Origin: Phenylobacterium sp.
GTDB lineage: Bacteria > Pseudomonadota > Alphaproteobacteria > Caulobacterales > Caulobacteraceae
DNA length: 64,000 bases
Direction: 5' to 3'
Assembly: GCA_018001015.1 (NCBI GenBank)
Contig: JAGNIV010000003.1
Span: 62,001-126,000, forward strand
A program made the translations under genes and the position numbers. The number at the start of each line of letters is the position of its first letter. The first letter of the stretch is position 1. The notes under the pieces were generated by a model, which searched no databases, had not been told where the DNA came from, and worked only from the letters and a program-made list of their open reading frames with translations. This document shows positions 10,121 to 19,474 of this stretch, in pieces.

Positions 10121-10960
10121 CGCGCCGAACGTATCGCAGGCGGCGGGATCGCCGTTCTGCACGCCCGCGCGGAACCAGCGCATGCGCTGCTCACTGGTGC
10201 CGTGCGTGAAGGCGTCAGGCATGACTCGGCCCTGGGACTGCTTCTGAAGCGTGTCGTCGCCAACCGCGGCTGCGGCCTTCAGGCCGTCCTCGATGTCCTT
10301 GGGATCGAGCGACACCTGGCCGCCCGAGGCCTCCGAGGCCCGCGCCGCCCAGACACCCGCATAGCAGTCGGCCTGCAGTTCCAGTCGCACAGAGCCTGAG
10401 TCCACGCCCTTGGCGCCGAATTGCTTGGCCTTATCCATCTGGCCGGTGAGGTTCTGAACGTGATGGGCGACCTCGTGGGCGATGACATAGGCTCGCGCCG
10501 CCTCGCCCTGAGCGCCGAAGCGGCCGGAGAGTTCCTCCCAGAAAGCCAGGTCGAGATAGACCTTACGGTCCTGCGGACAATAGAACGGCCCCATCGCTGA
10601 CTGGCCCATGCCACAGCCGGTGCCGGTGGCGCGGTCATAGATCACCACACCGGCCGGGGGATCGTAGCTGCGGTTGGAAGCCTTGAAGACCTGGCCCCAG
10701 ACATCGCTGGTGGAGGTCTCGATGACATCGACGAACTGGGCCTCGCGATCAGCCGGCGTGCCCCGCGCACCTTCCTGCTGGGCTTGACCGCCCCCGCCAA
10801 CGGCCTCCACGGCGCTAAGCGTGGTGGAGGGATCGATGCCGAAGACGAAGTAACCAATGGCCGCCAGGACCAGGCCACCGATGCCCACGCCCCCCGCCAC
10901 CGGGCCGAGCCCGCGCCGATCCTCGATATTGCCGCTGCGGCGTCCACGATCCCAACGCAT
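10109..10960 (-). CDS. Neutral zinc metallopeptidase, YpfJ family
   Basis: 283 residues. A cytoplasmic N-terminus with basic residues, then a single membrane helix (VAGGVGIGGLVLAAIGYFVFG), a low-complexity linker and a periplasmic domain with the zinc motif HEVAHH and downstream LELQADCYAGVWA, typical of YpfJ (KPN_02809-type) proteins. The physiological substrate is unknown. I chose the ATG at 10960 (MRWDRG) since GGAGG is 8 bases upstream; another ATG two codons earlier is too close to it. Confidence 0.88.
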   Translation of the reverse strand: MRWDRGRRSGNIEDRRGLGPVAGGVGIGGLVLAAIGYFVFGIDPSTTLSAVEAVGGGGQAQQEGARGTPADREAQFVDVIETSTSDVWGQVFKASNRSYDPPAGVVIYDRATGTGCGMGQSAMGPFYCPQDRKVYLDLAFWEELSGRFGAQGEAARAYVIAHEVAHHVQNLTGQMDKAKQFGAKGVDSGSVRLELQADCYAGVWAARASEASGGQVSLDPKDIEDGLKAAAAVGDDTLQKQSQGRVMPDAFTHGTSEQRMRWFRAGVQNGDPAACDTFGASRL

Positions 10961-11035
10961 GGCCATCTCCTCCAACCCTGGCGGCCTCAACGCGCCAGAA
11001 CTGCTGAGGATGCGGCGGAACGGCGCCGCTGTCAG

Positions 11036-12979
11036 CTAGTTCGGTGGATTGGCCTTTTCCAGGAACGTGACGGTGGCCTGCAACATCTGGGTGCGGGTCG
11101 CCCCGCGCGACAGCCAGTGATCCTCGGCGGCGAGGGTCACCAGCTCCACGGGCTTGCCGGCGGCGGTCAAGGCGTCGGCCATCAGCTGGCTCTGCTCGAA
11201 GGGCACAACTAGATCGTCCTTGCCGTGGATCAACAGCACCGGAGCCTTGATCTTGGTCACTTGGAGCGCGGGCGAGAACGCGTCCAGTCCACTCTCGTCA
11301 CGGCCCTCGATCCCCATGAAACGCCGCCAGTAGCGCGTCGTCTCGTTCCGCTCTCCACCCATCCGGCTGCGGAGCCACACCAGCATCTTGTGGAGATCCG
11401 ACAGGCCGGCCAGCGACACCGCGCAGCGATAGACCTCTGGCTCCAGCGCCACGCCCGCGAGCGCCGCATAGCCGCCATAGCTGGCGCCGACGATGCAGAC
11501 GCGCCTCGGGTCAATGACGCCCTGGCCGGCGAGGTGCTTCACCCCGTCGGACAGATCGGTCTGCATCTTGCGGCCCCACTCGCCATAGCCGGCGGCGGTA
11601 AAGGCCTGGCCATAGCCCGACGATCCCCGGAAATTGGGCTGCAGCACCGCATAGCCGCGCGACGCCAGGGCTTGGCTCCACCAGTCGAACCCGAGGCCAT
11701 CGTAGGATTCGGGTCCGCCGTGCGGCAGGACCACCAGCGGCAGGTTCTTTGGCTCGCGCCCCTTCGGCAAGGTCAGAACGGCCGGGATATCCAGCCCGTC
11801 GCCGGCCTTGTAGGTGATCATCTTCGGCGTCGCGAGCTGGTCGGGGCCCAGCCCCGCCTGCATGTCGTCGACGATGGACGCCCGGCCGGCGGCGAGATCC
11901 ACGAACATGTAGGCCGCGCCCGTCTTGGGCCCCTGAACCCGGACCACCATCTGCTTGCGATCGTCGGACCAGCTTTCCAGAGTCACGCGCTCGCCGGGGA
12001 AGGCGCGCGTGATCTTGCCCCAGGCCGCCTGATCGGCCGGTGCGAAGAAGGTCATGGTAGACCCGACATCGTTCTCGACCAGGCCGATGGCGCGATGGGT
12101 CACGCTATCGAAGATGAAGCCCCGCACACCGGTTTTCAGGTCCAGCGGCTCACCCAGCTTGCCGGTGATGAGGCTGAGTGGCCGGTAGACTTCCCGCCCC
12201 TCCTCGAGACGGCCCAGCAGAAGGGTGTCGGGCTCGGGACCAAGGCCTGCGAACCACGGCGGATCGAGAGGCGCCTTCTCCTGCAGCACCGGGTACCATT
12301 TGACGCCGGCCCTCACGAGAAGCCGCCAATCGCCGTCCTTGGAGTCGTACTCGGTGCGGGCGATGTTCGCGCCGGCGCCGTCGAGAATCCACTGGGTGGA
12401 GATGTCCCCGACGCTGGGGCCGGAGTCCAGAAGCCGGGTCGGACCGCCCATCACATCGACCCGGAACAGGCTCTGATAGCTTTCGACGCCGCTGAAGCGC
12501 AGGCCGATGGCGTAGAGCATCGGCTTGCCCTCGCTCATGCGCACCTGCACGCCGCTCGTGAAGTTTCCGGTATTTGGCGTCTTATCCAACACCAGCTGGA
12601 AGGTGCGCGTGGTCAGGTCATAAACCCGGGTCTGGGCGATCTCTCCGCGACCGACGAAGTCGATTGACGAACTATTGCTGCGCACGCGCGCGGTGGTCGA
12701 TGTGGAGAAGGCGATGTGGTCGTTCCCGACCCAAAGCAGGTCGCGCAGCTTTTCAGCGCCGACGCCGACGCCGGCCAGGATTTTGCCGTCGGCGAGGTTC
12801 TGGATGACAATCTTGCGGCTCTCGCCCTCGGGGCGGACGTAGGCCAGCTTGGTCCCATCCGGCGAGACCAGAACCTGTTCAAGGGTGGGAAGCCGCCCAT
12901 AGGCCTCAATGGGCGGGGCCGCCGCGGCCGGCAAAGCAAACACCGCCGCGCACAGCGCGACCATCAACCACCGAAACAT
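11036..12979 (-). CDS. S9-family prolyl oligopeptidase / acylaminoacyl peptidase, exported
   Basis: 647 residues with a signal peptide (FRWLMVALCAAVFALPAAAA). An N-terminal beta-propeller region (residues ~25-390, opening IEAYGRLPTLEQVLVSPDG) precedes an alpha/beta-hydrolase domain: oxyanion region VLPHGGPES, nucleophile elbow GASYGGYAAL, acidic residue in GKDDLVVPFEQS and histidine in EDHWLSRG. It should cleave peptides in the periplasm. The ATG at 12979 begins the signal peptide and has a purine-rich site (GGGGG) before it. It is a neighbour of, but not clearly cotranscribed with, the metallopeptidase gene. Confidence 0.92.
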   Translation of the reverse strand: MFRWLMVALCAAVFALPAAAAPPIEAYGRLPTLEQVLVSPDGTKLAYVRPEGESRKIVIQNLADGKILAGVGVGAEKLRDLLWVGNDHIAFSTSTTARVRSNSSSIDFVGRGEIAQTRVYDLTTRTFQLVLDKTPNTGNFTSGVQVRMSEGKPMLYAIGLRFSGVESYQSLFRVDVMGGPTRLLDSGPSVGDISTQWILDGAGANIARTEYDSKDGDWRLLVRAGVKWYPVLQEKAPLDPPWFAGLGPEPDTLLLGRLEEGREVYRPLSLITGKLGEPLDLKTGVRGFIFDSVTHRAIGLVENDVGSTMTFFAPADQAAWGKITRAFPGERVTLESWSDDRKQMVVRVQGPKTGAAYMFVDLAAGRASIVDDMQAGLGPDQLATPKMITYKAGDGLDIPAVLTLPKGREPKNLPLVVLPHGGPESYDGLGFDWWSQALASRGYAVLQPNFRGSSGYGQAFTAAGYGEWGRKMQTDLSDGVKHLAGQGVIDPRRVCIVGASYGGYAALAGVALEPEVYRCAVSLAGLSDLHKMLVWLRSRMGGERNETTRYWRRFMGIEGRDESGLDAFSPALQVTKIKAPVLLIHGKDDLVVPFEQSQLMADALTAAGKPVELVTLAAEDHWLSRGATRTQMLQATVTFLEKANPPN

Positions 12980-13083
12980 GAAGCTCCCCCCCGGGACCCT
13001 GAACGCTACCAACCACCACTACAGGTAGTTCGCCCCTTATTCCCGGCGCAAGCCGCGCGGGCAAGTCGCAATTGCGAAGCTTG

Positions 13084-13425
13084 CTATCTCCGGTTCGCGG
13101 CGGCGGCCCGAACCCGAGCGTTGGACTGGGCCATCCAGACGGCGATATTGGAGGGCAGTTCCACCACGGGCCCGGCCACGGCGTTGTCCGGCGTAGCGAG
13201 GCGCGGCGCGGGCGGTTGGGCCTCACGCAGCCTGGTCTCGGTCTGCATCTGCGCTTCGAGAGCGCCGACCTTGTTTTCCAACGCGACCGACCGCTGACGC
13301 GCCATCTGGTTGGCGGCCTGCTGTTCCTGCCAAATCGCCTCGTAGCGGGCGTCGAGCGTCGAATCCTGCGCCATGGCGGGTCTGGCGCAGGCGGTGACGA
13401 TCAGGACGGCGAACAGGGCGCGCAT
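13084..13425 (-). CDS. Small exported coiled-coil protein
   Basis: 113 residues with a signal peptide (RALFAVLIVTACARPAMAQ) and then a glutamine/glutamate-rich helical segment (YEAIWQEQQAANQMARQ...LENKVGALEAQMQTE) that looks like a coiled coil, followed by a proline-rich linker and a C-terminal IAVWMAQSNARVRAAAA. No family recognised. It lies 33 bases downstream of the TPR gene in the same direction, so they are probably cotranscribed. Confidence 0.6.
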   Translation of the reverse strand: MRALFAVLIVTACARPAMAQDSTLDARYEAIWQEQQAANQMARQRSVALENKVGALEAQMQTETRLREAQPPAPRLATPDNAVAGPVVELPSNIAVWMAQSNARVRAAAANRR

Positions 13426-13458
13426 ATTGAGGAAACGCGCAAACCCAACGGCGGGTCC

Positions 13459-14013
13459 TTAGCGGCGAGAAACGCTGAAGCGGGACAGTTGCTCACGGGG
13501 CGCCGCCCATTCCGGCTGAATCTCGACCGCTTTCTGATAGTCGAAATAGGCCGACTTGGCGTCCTCGAGGCCCTCATGGGCCAAGGCCCGGTTATAGTAG
13601 GCCTTGGCTGGTTCCTGCACCCCCAGTTCCAACCCCTTGTTGAGGTCGGCCAGGCTTTCGGCATATCGGCGCTGGCCGATGGCGGCGGCGCCCCGATTCA
13701 CATAGGCCTCGCCCATGTCGGGCTTCAGCTTTACGGCCTGATTGAAGTCTTGAGTGGCTTCTGGGTAGGTGCCGCGCCGCAGCTTCAGGACCCCGCGATT
13801 GACCAGGGTTCCGGCCCGGTCGCGAGCGGTCATGAACTCGCTGTCCAGCGCCTCGGTGCAGAGCTGCTGGAACTTGTAGTCGCTCTCACCGCCAATCGCC
13901 GCCTGAGAGCAGGCCTGGGCCATGCCGCCGCCGATCACGGTGACCGCCGCTTGGGCCGAACCGGCGAGAAGAGCCAGCAGCAATACGCCCGCCGTCGATA
14001 CTGTCCTGATCAT
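13459..14013 (-). CDS. Exported TPR protein
   Basis: 184 residues: signal peptide (TAGVLLLALLAGSAQAA), two cysteines (QACSQ, QLCTE) near the mature N-terminus, then three to four tetratricopeptide repeats (for example GTYPEATQDFNQAVKLKPDM, RRYAESLADLNKGLELG, DAKSAYFDYQKAVEIQP). TPRs mediate protein contacts; a periplasmic scaffold role is likely, but no partner can be named. Probably forms a two-gene unit with the coiled-coil protein downstream. Confidence 0.8.
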   Translation of the reverse strand: MIRTVSTAGVLLLALLAGSAQAAVTVIGGGMAQACSQAAIGGESDYKFQQLCTEALDSEFMTARDRAGTLVNRGVLKLRRGTYPEATQDFNQAVKLKPDMGEAYVNRGAAAIGQRRYAESLADLNKGLELGVQEPAKAYYNRALAHEGLEDAKSAYFDYQKAVEIQPEWAAPREQLSRFSVSRR

Positions 14014-14169
14014 GACTGGCCTCCATCTAGCTGGAGCCGGTCCCGAGCGCCGAAGGCTCTCAAGGAACCTGACTGGAGGGACAGAATCTTCCTGCTCCGG
14101 TGGTCTGTCAACGCAGGGTTTCTGAAGGGGTTGGCTTCACTGGCAACAGCTTGCGGTCCGCAACGAGGC

Positions 14170-15072
14170 TCAGGATGCGCGGAAGCGGCGGGTCTCGCGA
14201 AGCAGGATGTAGATGCTGCTGCCGGCCACCACGAGCGCGCCCACCAAGGTCGCCAGGCGCGGCGTCTCATCCCAGACCAGAAAGCCGATCAGGCTGGCCC
14301 AGACCAGCTGGGTGTAGTCGAAGGGCGCAACCACGGCGACCGGCGCCCGGCGGATCGCCTCGGTGAGGAACAGCTGCCCCACCCCACCGATCAGGCCCGC
14401 GAGGATAAGCAGGCCAAGGGTTGTCATGTCCGGGATCACCCAGCCGAAGGGCAGGCTGGCCAGGCCCAGAAGCATTCCCGCCAGCGTGAAGTAGAAGACG
14501 ATCGTCGCGCCGGGCTCGGTGCGGCCGATCTCGCGGATGGCGATCATGGCGCCAGCCGATCCCACGGCGGCCACCAGGGCGAAGACCGTGCCCTTCACCG
14601 CCATATGGCTGGGGTCGGGGTGGATCATGATCAGCACCCCCGCCAGGCCGACCACCACCGCGCCCCAGCGGTGCAGTCCCACGGTCTCCTTCAGGATCAC
14701 CGCCGACATGGCGGTCATAAACAGCGGGGCGGAGAAGGACAGCGCCGTGGACTCGGTGAGCGGCAGCAGGCTGACGGCCGTGAACCCGCAGACCATGCCG
14801 GTCAAGCCCACCGTCGAACGCATTAGATGACCCAAGGGACGCTTGGTCTTGAGCACCGCGAAGCCGCTGGTCCGGGAGATGTAGATCAGCACCGGCACGA
14901 AGGCGAAGGCGTTGCGGAAGAAGATGATCTCCAGCACCGGCACGCCACGGCTGGAGCACCACTTCACCAGGGCCGCGAGGCCGGCCATGCAGACCATGGC
15001 CGCCACCCGCAGGGCGATCCCCATGCCGTTGTTCTGGGCCGTCATGTGGATGGGTGCGGGTGCGCCGGTCAT
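14170..15072 (-). CDS. EamA/DMT-family transporter
   Basis: 300-residue membrane protein with about ten hydrophobic helices and two EamA repeats (first half ends near FSAPLFMTAMSAVI, second includes GALVVAGSSIYIL). Members export metabolites, often amino acids or nucleotides; the substrate here is unknown. The first in-frame ATG (15072) is used; a second Met nine residues later is possible. No operon partner is obvious. Confidence 0.85.
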   Translation of the reverse strand: MTGAPAPIHMTAQNNGMGIALRVAAMVCMAGLAALVKWCSSRGVPVLEIIFFRNAFAFVPVLIYISRTSGFAVLKTKRPLGHLMRSTVGLTGMVCGFTAVSLLPLTESTALSFSAPLFMTAMSAVILKETVGLHRWGAVVVGLAGVLIMIHPDPSHMAVKGTVFALVAAVGSAGAMIAIREIGRTEPGATIVFYFTLAGMLLGLASLPFGWVIPDMTTLGLLILAGLIGGVGQLFLTEAIRRAPVAVVAPFDYTQLVWASLIGFLVWDETPRLATLVGALVVAGSSIYILLRETRRFRAS

Positions 15073-15140
15073 GCCCCGGCCTTAGGGTGTTCGGCGCGCG
15101 CGCGCCATCCCCGGCGTCGCCACGCTGCGCTCGGCCCCGC

Positions 15141-16088
15141 CTAGGACAGCACCAGGCCGGCCTGGGCCAGGGCGTTCACGAAGGCCTGGGTGACCCGGCC
15201 GTACGCTTCAACGCTGGCCTTGAAGTCTTCGCGCGCGTGGACGTGGGTCGGGACGACCAGACCGCGGTCGGACGCCCGCTCGCATAACCCCAGGTCCAGC
15301 AGCTTGCGGCCGTGGCGGCGGGCGGTTTCATACGGCAGGCGCAGATCGCGGGCGAGGGCGTAGACGCTGACGCTGCGGCGCAGGGCGTCGGGCGGAATTT
15401 CGTCGACGCCGCTGTAGGTGGCCGCCAGCACAGGGTCGCGGGTCACATGAAGCGTGTTGGCCCGGACGATCGCCAGGAACATCAGTCCCTCGACCAGGTC
15501 CAGGTCCAGGTTGCTGGTCAACAGTTCGACGGTGTTGAGGAAGTAGTCGCTCGATAGCCGCACAACCTCGCGCGGCCTGAAGGCGGCGCTGACCGCCGAG
15601 TCCGGCGCCGGTCCGGGAGTCGCCACCAGTCCGACATCGGCCAGGGCCCGGGCGTAACGAACCGTGGCGTCCAAGTTGGTGACCACGGCCTGGCGCACCT
15701 CGGGCCGGTCATTGACCTCTGGCGGGAACACCACCCCGCCGTCGCCTCCCCGCTCGCACAGCCCCTTGGCCAGCAGCTTGCTGACATGCCGGCGTGCGGT
15801 CTCGTAGGGCAACCGAAGTTCGCGGGCGATGGCGTAGACGCTCACGGGCCTGCGGAAAGCCTCGGGGGGCGCGTCACCGGGTTCAAAGTAGTCCAGCGCC
15901 GCCCCAGGCTCCTCCAGCAGGTGGCGGACATTGGCGCGCACGATGGCCAGGAAGATCATGCCGGTGACCAGGTCGGTATCGATCGCCGTGCTGATGATCC
16001 GGGCGCTTTTCAGGAAGAAGTCGCCGGCGAGCCGGACCACATGACGGCGGACATCGGGGGGGAATGTCGGAGCGACCGGGTCTGGCAT
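15141..16088 (-). CDS. Putative regulator built from two copies of one HTH domain (paralogue 1)
   Basis: 315 residues consisting of two similar ~150-residue halves. Each half begins with an R-x-V-V-R-L-x-x-D-(F/Y)-F-L helix, continues with a D-L-V-x-G-(M/L)-x-F-L-A-I-V-R-A-N segment, and contains a helix-turn-helix-like core: V-S-V-Y-A-(I/L)-A-R-x-L-R-L-P-Y-E-T-A-R-R-H (PYETARRH at residues 94-101 and 252-259) followed by KLL...GLCER and a V-V-(F/V)-P strand pair like a winged helix. The best reading is a DNA-binding protein with two fused winged-helix units. A paralogue with the same two-part build is at 49154-50104. I do not know a named family for it. No operon partner. Confidence 0.7.
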   Translation of the reverse strand: MPDPVAPTFPPDVRRHVVRLAGDFFLKSARIISTAIDTDLVTGMIFLAIVRANVRHLLEEPGAALDYFEPGDAPPEAFRRPVSVYAIARELRLPYETARRHVSKLLAKGLCERGGDGGVVFPPEVNDRPEVRQAVVTNLDATVRYARALADVGLVATPGPAPDSAVSAAFRPREVVRLSSDYFLNTVELLTSNLDLDLVEGLMFLAIVRANTLHVTRDPVLAATYSGVDEIPPDALRRSVSVYALARDLRLPYETARRHGRKLLDLGLCERASDRGLVVPTHVHAREDFKASVEAYGRVTQAFVNALAQAGLVLS

Positions 16089-16241
16089 TTAGGTCCTGAT
16101 CGGCTTAGCGGGCTCGCGAACCCAGACTATTGGGATTCTTGACGGCGAACATAAACCACAACCATCCGAGCGATCCTGTCCCAGATCATACGGAACAAGA
16201 TTGGTCATGGACGCGACACAGGTCGCAGATATGGTGAGATC

Positions 16242-16892
16242 ATGCTTCCGCCTCGCCATTATCCAACGCCCGCCGCCAAGTGCGCCGATCTGGTTGTGCA
16301 TATCGCCGGCTTGACCCTGGCCCTGGTCGGTGGGGGAATCCTCCTGGGATTGTCTGTGAAGATCGGAACCCTGGGCCAGGTCGCTGCGGTCGCGGTTTAC
16401 AGCGTGGCCATGGTCGCGATGCTGGCCCTGTCGCTGGCCTATAACTTCGCCAAGCCAACCTGGCGGCCCCTGCTGCGCCGTTTCGACCATGCGGGCATCT
16501 TCCTGATGATCGCAGGCTCCTACACCCCTTTCACGACGCAGAACCTGACCGGAGCCTGGTCCATCGCCATGACCACCGCGGTCTGGTCGCTGGCGACGCT
16601 GGGAATCTTCGGCAAGCTGTTCCTCCCAGGTCTCGGCCGCCGCTTCTGGGTCGGGCTCTACCTGGCGCTGGGCTGGCTGGTGCTGGTGGCCATCAAGCCG
16701 ATGGTGGACGGCCTCTCGTGGGTCGCCCTGCTGCTGCTGGCCCTCGGCGGAGCGATCTACTCCACCGGCGCGGTCTTTTACCTGCTGGAGAAGCTGCGGT
16801 TCAGGCGCGCGATCTGGCATGGGCATGTCGTCGGCGGCGCGGCCCTGCAGTACGTCGCCGTGCTGGTGGGCGTGGTCCTGGCTCAGCACTGA
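16242..16892 (+). CDS. Haemolysin III / PAQR-family membrane protein
   Basis: 216 residues, seven membrane helices, with the family's conserved residues: ADLVVHIAG at the N-terminus (E/D-H), YNFAKP, RRFDHAGIFLMIAGSYTPF and a C-terminal AIWHGHVVGGAALQY. The histidines and aspartate form a likely metal site as in PAQR receptors. Bacterial members (YqfA, HlyIII) influence membrane lipid balance; the toxin name is historical. It is transcribed divergently from the duplicated-HTH regulator with 153 bases between, so that regulator may act here. Confidence 0.9.
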   Translation: MLPPRHYPTPAAKCADLVVHIAGLTLALVGGGILLGLSVKIGTLGQVAAVAVYSVAMVAMLALSLAYNFAKPTWRPLLRRFDHAGIFLMIAGSYTPFTTQNLTGAWSIAMTTAVWSLATLGIFGKLFLPGLGRRFWVGLYLALGWLVLVAIKPMVDGLSWVALLLLALGGAIYSTGAVFYLLEKLRFRRAIWHGHVVGGAALQYVAVLVGVVLAQH

Positions 16893-17122
16893 GCGCCTGG
16901 AGCGCCCCCTTCAGGATCCTCACGGTGATCGGCTCGCCCGTCCCGCCTTGGCCTTCCAGCTCCGGTGATGGCCCAGGGTCCTGTGCCCTGAAGAAACCCT
17001 CGAAGCCGCCTGACGTGGGGTCACACTTTCCGGCCGCGTAACTTGGGTAGATGATCGCCAGAGTTGGGTCCGCAGACGCGACGAGAATGACGCCTGCGTG
17101 GAACCTCGACCGAGGGCGGACG

Positions 17123-18859
17123 ATGCATGATCTGGTGATCCGAAACGGGCGCGTGGTGGACGGCGCCGAGACTCCGGCCTTCCTGGCCGACATCGCCATC
17201 GACAACGGCAAGATCACAGCCATCGGCAAGATCGCGCAGACGGGGCGTCGCGAGATTGACGCAGGCGGCCTTATCGTCACCCCGGGCTGGGTCGACATCC
17301 ACACCCACTATGACGGCCAGGTGACCTGGGATCCCTATCTCGCCCCGTCCAGCTGGCACGGCGTCACCACGGCGGTGATGGGCAATTGCGGCGTCGGCTT
17401 CGCGCCCGTTCGTCCCGACCGCCACGCCTGGCTGATCGAGCTGATGGAAGGCGTCGAGGACATCCCCGGCGCGGCCCTCTCCGAAGGCATCAAGTGGACC
17501 TGGGAGACCTTCCCGCAATATCTCGACAGCCTGGAGGGCCAGCCCCGGGTGATTGATGTGGCCACCCAGGTGCCGCACGGCGCGGTGCGCGCCTATGTCA
17601 TGGGCGAGCGCGGCGCGCGCAACGAACCGGCCACCGCCGATGACATCGCCGAGATGTCACGCATCGTCGGCGAGGGCGTGGCGGCCGGCGCACTCGGCTT
17701 CTCCACCTCGCGCACCATGCTGCACCTGGCCAAGGACGGTGAGCCGGTCCCCGGCACCTTCGCCGCCGAGGACGAACTGCTGGGCATCGGTCGGGCCATG
17801 GGTCTGGCCGGCCACGGGGTCTTCGAGATGGCGTCGGACATGGCGCCCGCCGAAGACGAGTTCAACTGGATGCGGTCGCTGTCGGCAGAGACCGGGGTGC
17901 CGGTCACCTACGGCCTGCTGCAGTCGCCGGTGAAGGCCGACGGCTGGCGGCGGCTGCTGCAACTGACCGAGGAGGCGCGCGCCGAGGGCGCCCAGATCAC
18001 CGCCCAGATCGCCTGCCGCCCCACCGGCATGGTGCTGGGCTGGCAGAGCACGGTGCATCCGTTCATAGGCCGCGAGACCTACCGCAAGCTGGCCCCCCTG
18101 CCCTTCGCCGAGCGGATCGTGCAGCTGGCCGATCCGGCCGTCCGCGCCCAGATTCTGGCCGAGCCCTCCAAGTCGATGGGCGCCATCGGCATGATCCTGA
18201 CCCAGGGCTTCGACCGCATGTTCCGTCTGGAGCACGAGAGCGGCCTCGACTATGAGCCCCGCGCCGAGGACTCCATCGCCGCCCTGGCCAAGGCCACCGG
18301 TCAGGCGCCCGACACCATCGTCTACGACATGCTGATGGAGAAGGACGGCCGCGGCTATATCTACCTGCCGCTGCTGAACTATGCGGAGTTCAACTTCGAC
18401 CACATCCACGAGATGATGAACCATCCCAACACCGTGCTCAGCCTGTCGGACGGCGGGGCTCACTGCGGGGTGATCTGCGACGCCAGCTTCCCCACCTACA
18501 TGCTGACCCACTGGGTTCGCGACCGCTCGCGCGGCGAGCGGCTGAGCCTGGAAAAGGTGGTCTCCATGCAGACCCGCGACACCGCCCGGCTCTACGGCCT
18601 GCATGATCGCGGCACGCTGGCGCCCGGCATGAAGGCCGACCTCAACCTGATCGACTTCGACAAGCTGGCGATCCAGGCCCCGGAGATGGCCTTCGACCTC
18701 CCCGCGCAGGGCCGTCGCCTGATCCAGCGGGCTCAGGGCTATGTCGCCACCATCGTCGGCGGCGTGGTGACCTTCGAGAACGGCGAAGCCACCGGCGAAA
18801 TGCCCGGCAAGCTGATCCGCGGCCCGCAGAACGTCGCGTTGGCGCAAGCGGCCGAGTAG
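17123..18859 (+). CDS. Amidohydrolase, N-acyl-D-amino-acid deacylase family
   Basis: 578-residue metal-dependent amidohydrolase. The HxH metal motif is in [34 protein letters not shown] gives the catalytic aspartate region, and the C-terminus has the usual beta-sandwich ([15 protein letters not shown]). Family members deacylate N-acyl-D-amino acids, but many have other substrates. The start at 17123 ([14 protein letters not shown]) is the classical N-terminus; upstream in-frame sequence is not conserved in style. It stands alone: 230 bases upstream and 133 downstream are non-coding. Confidence 0.87.
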   Translation: MHDLVIRNGRVVDGAETPAFLADIAIDNGKITAIGKIAQTGRREIDAGGLIVTPGWVDIHTHYDGQVTWDPYLAPSSWHGVTTAVMGNCGVGFAPVRPDRHAWLIELMEGVEDIPGAALSEGIKWTWETFPQYLDSLEGQPRVIDVATQVPHGAVRAYVMGERGARNEPATADDIAEMSRIVGEGVAAGALGFSTSRTMLHLAKDGEPVPGTFAAEDELLGIGRAMGLAGHGVFEMASDMAPAEDEFNWMRSLSAETGVPVTYGLLQSPVKADGWRRLLQLTEEARAEGAQITAQIACRPTGMVLGWQSTVHPFIGRETYRKLAPLPFAERIVQLADPAVRAQILAEPSKSMGAIGMILTQGFDRMFRLEHESGLDYEPRAEDSIAALAKATGQAPDTIVYDMLMEKDGRGYIYLPLLNYAEFNFDHIHEMMNHPNTVLSLSDGGAHCGVICDASFPTYMLTHWVRDRSRGERLSLEKVVSMQTRDTARLYGLHDRGTLAPGMKADLNLIDFDKLAIQAPEMAFDLPAQGRRLIQRAQGYVATIVGGVVTFENGEATGEMPGKLIRGPQNVALAQAAE

Positions 18860-18992
18860 GCGTCAGGCCGCCCAGGCTTCGAGAGAAGCCATCCACTCCA
18901 GGCCCGTCTGATGTGGCCCAGCGCCATTCCGCCGGCGTGGGGAACCGACTCCCACCTCAAGCCTTCCGTCCTCACACTCCAGCGAGGCGCTG

Positions 18993-19367
18993 ATGAGCAT
19001 TTTCGGCAAGATCTTCGACAAGATTTTCCAACACAAGAAGCCGGCGGCGCCGAACACCGCTGCCCCTGCTGCGCCGGCCGCGCCGGCCGCGCCCGCTCCG
19101 GCGCCTGCCCCCGTCGATGTCGAGGCCGTGCTCACCGAACTCGCCGAGCAAAACAGCGGCGGCGGCAACTGGCGCACGTCCATCGTCGACCTGCTGAAGA
19201 TGCTCGACCTGGATTCCAGCCTCGACGCTCGCAAGGAACTTGCGGGAGAACTCGGCGTCAACGCAGGCGCCCATGGCAGCGCCGAGCAAAACATCGCCCT
19301 TCAGAAGGCCGTCTGGAAGAAGCTCGCCGAGAACGGCGGCAAGGTTCCCGCCAGTCTCAAGGACTGA
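18993..19367 (+). CDS. DUF3597-family protein
   Basis: 124 residues: SIFGKIFDKIFQHKK start, an Ala/Pro-rich linker (repeated AAP units, residues ~22-42), then the DUF3597 fold (VDVEAVLTELAEQN...NWRTSIVDLLKMLDLDSS...RKELAGELG). The C-terminal domain is small and helical; its function is unknown. The linker probably lets the amphipathic N-terminus and the C-terminal domain act apart. Single-gene unit. Confidence 0.85.
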   Translation: MSIFGKIFDKIFQHKKPAAPNTAAPAAPAAPAAPAPAPAPVDVEAVLTELAEQNSGGGNWRTSIVDLLKMLDLDSSLDARKELAGELGVNAGAHGSAEQNIALQKAVWKKLAENGGKVPASLKD

Positions 19368-19474
19368 CGCAGCAAGGACCAGAGGGGGCGGCCGCCGCCT
19401 CTCTCGGCCTCCGTTAACGGCCATTCAACGCCAAGTCGCTCTACTAGGCCCCCAGCCCCGTGGAGCGAAGACTG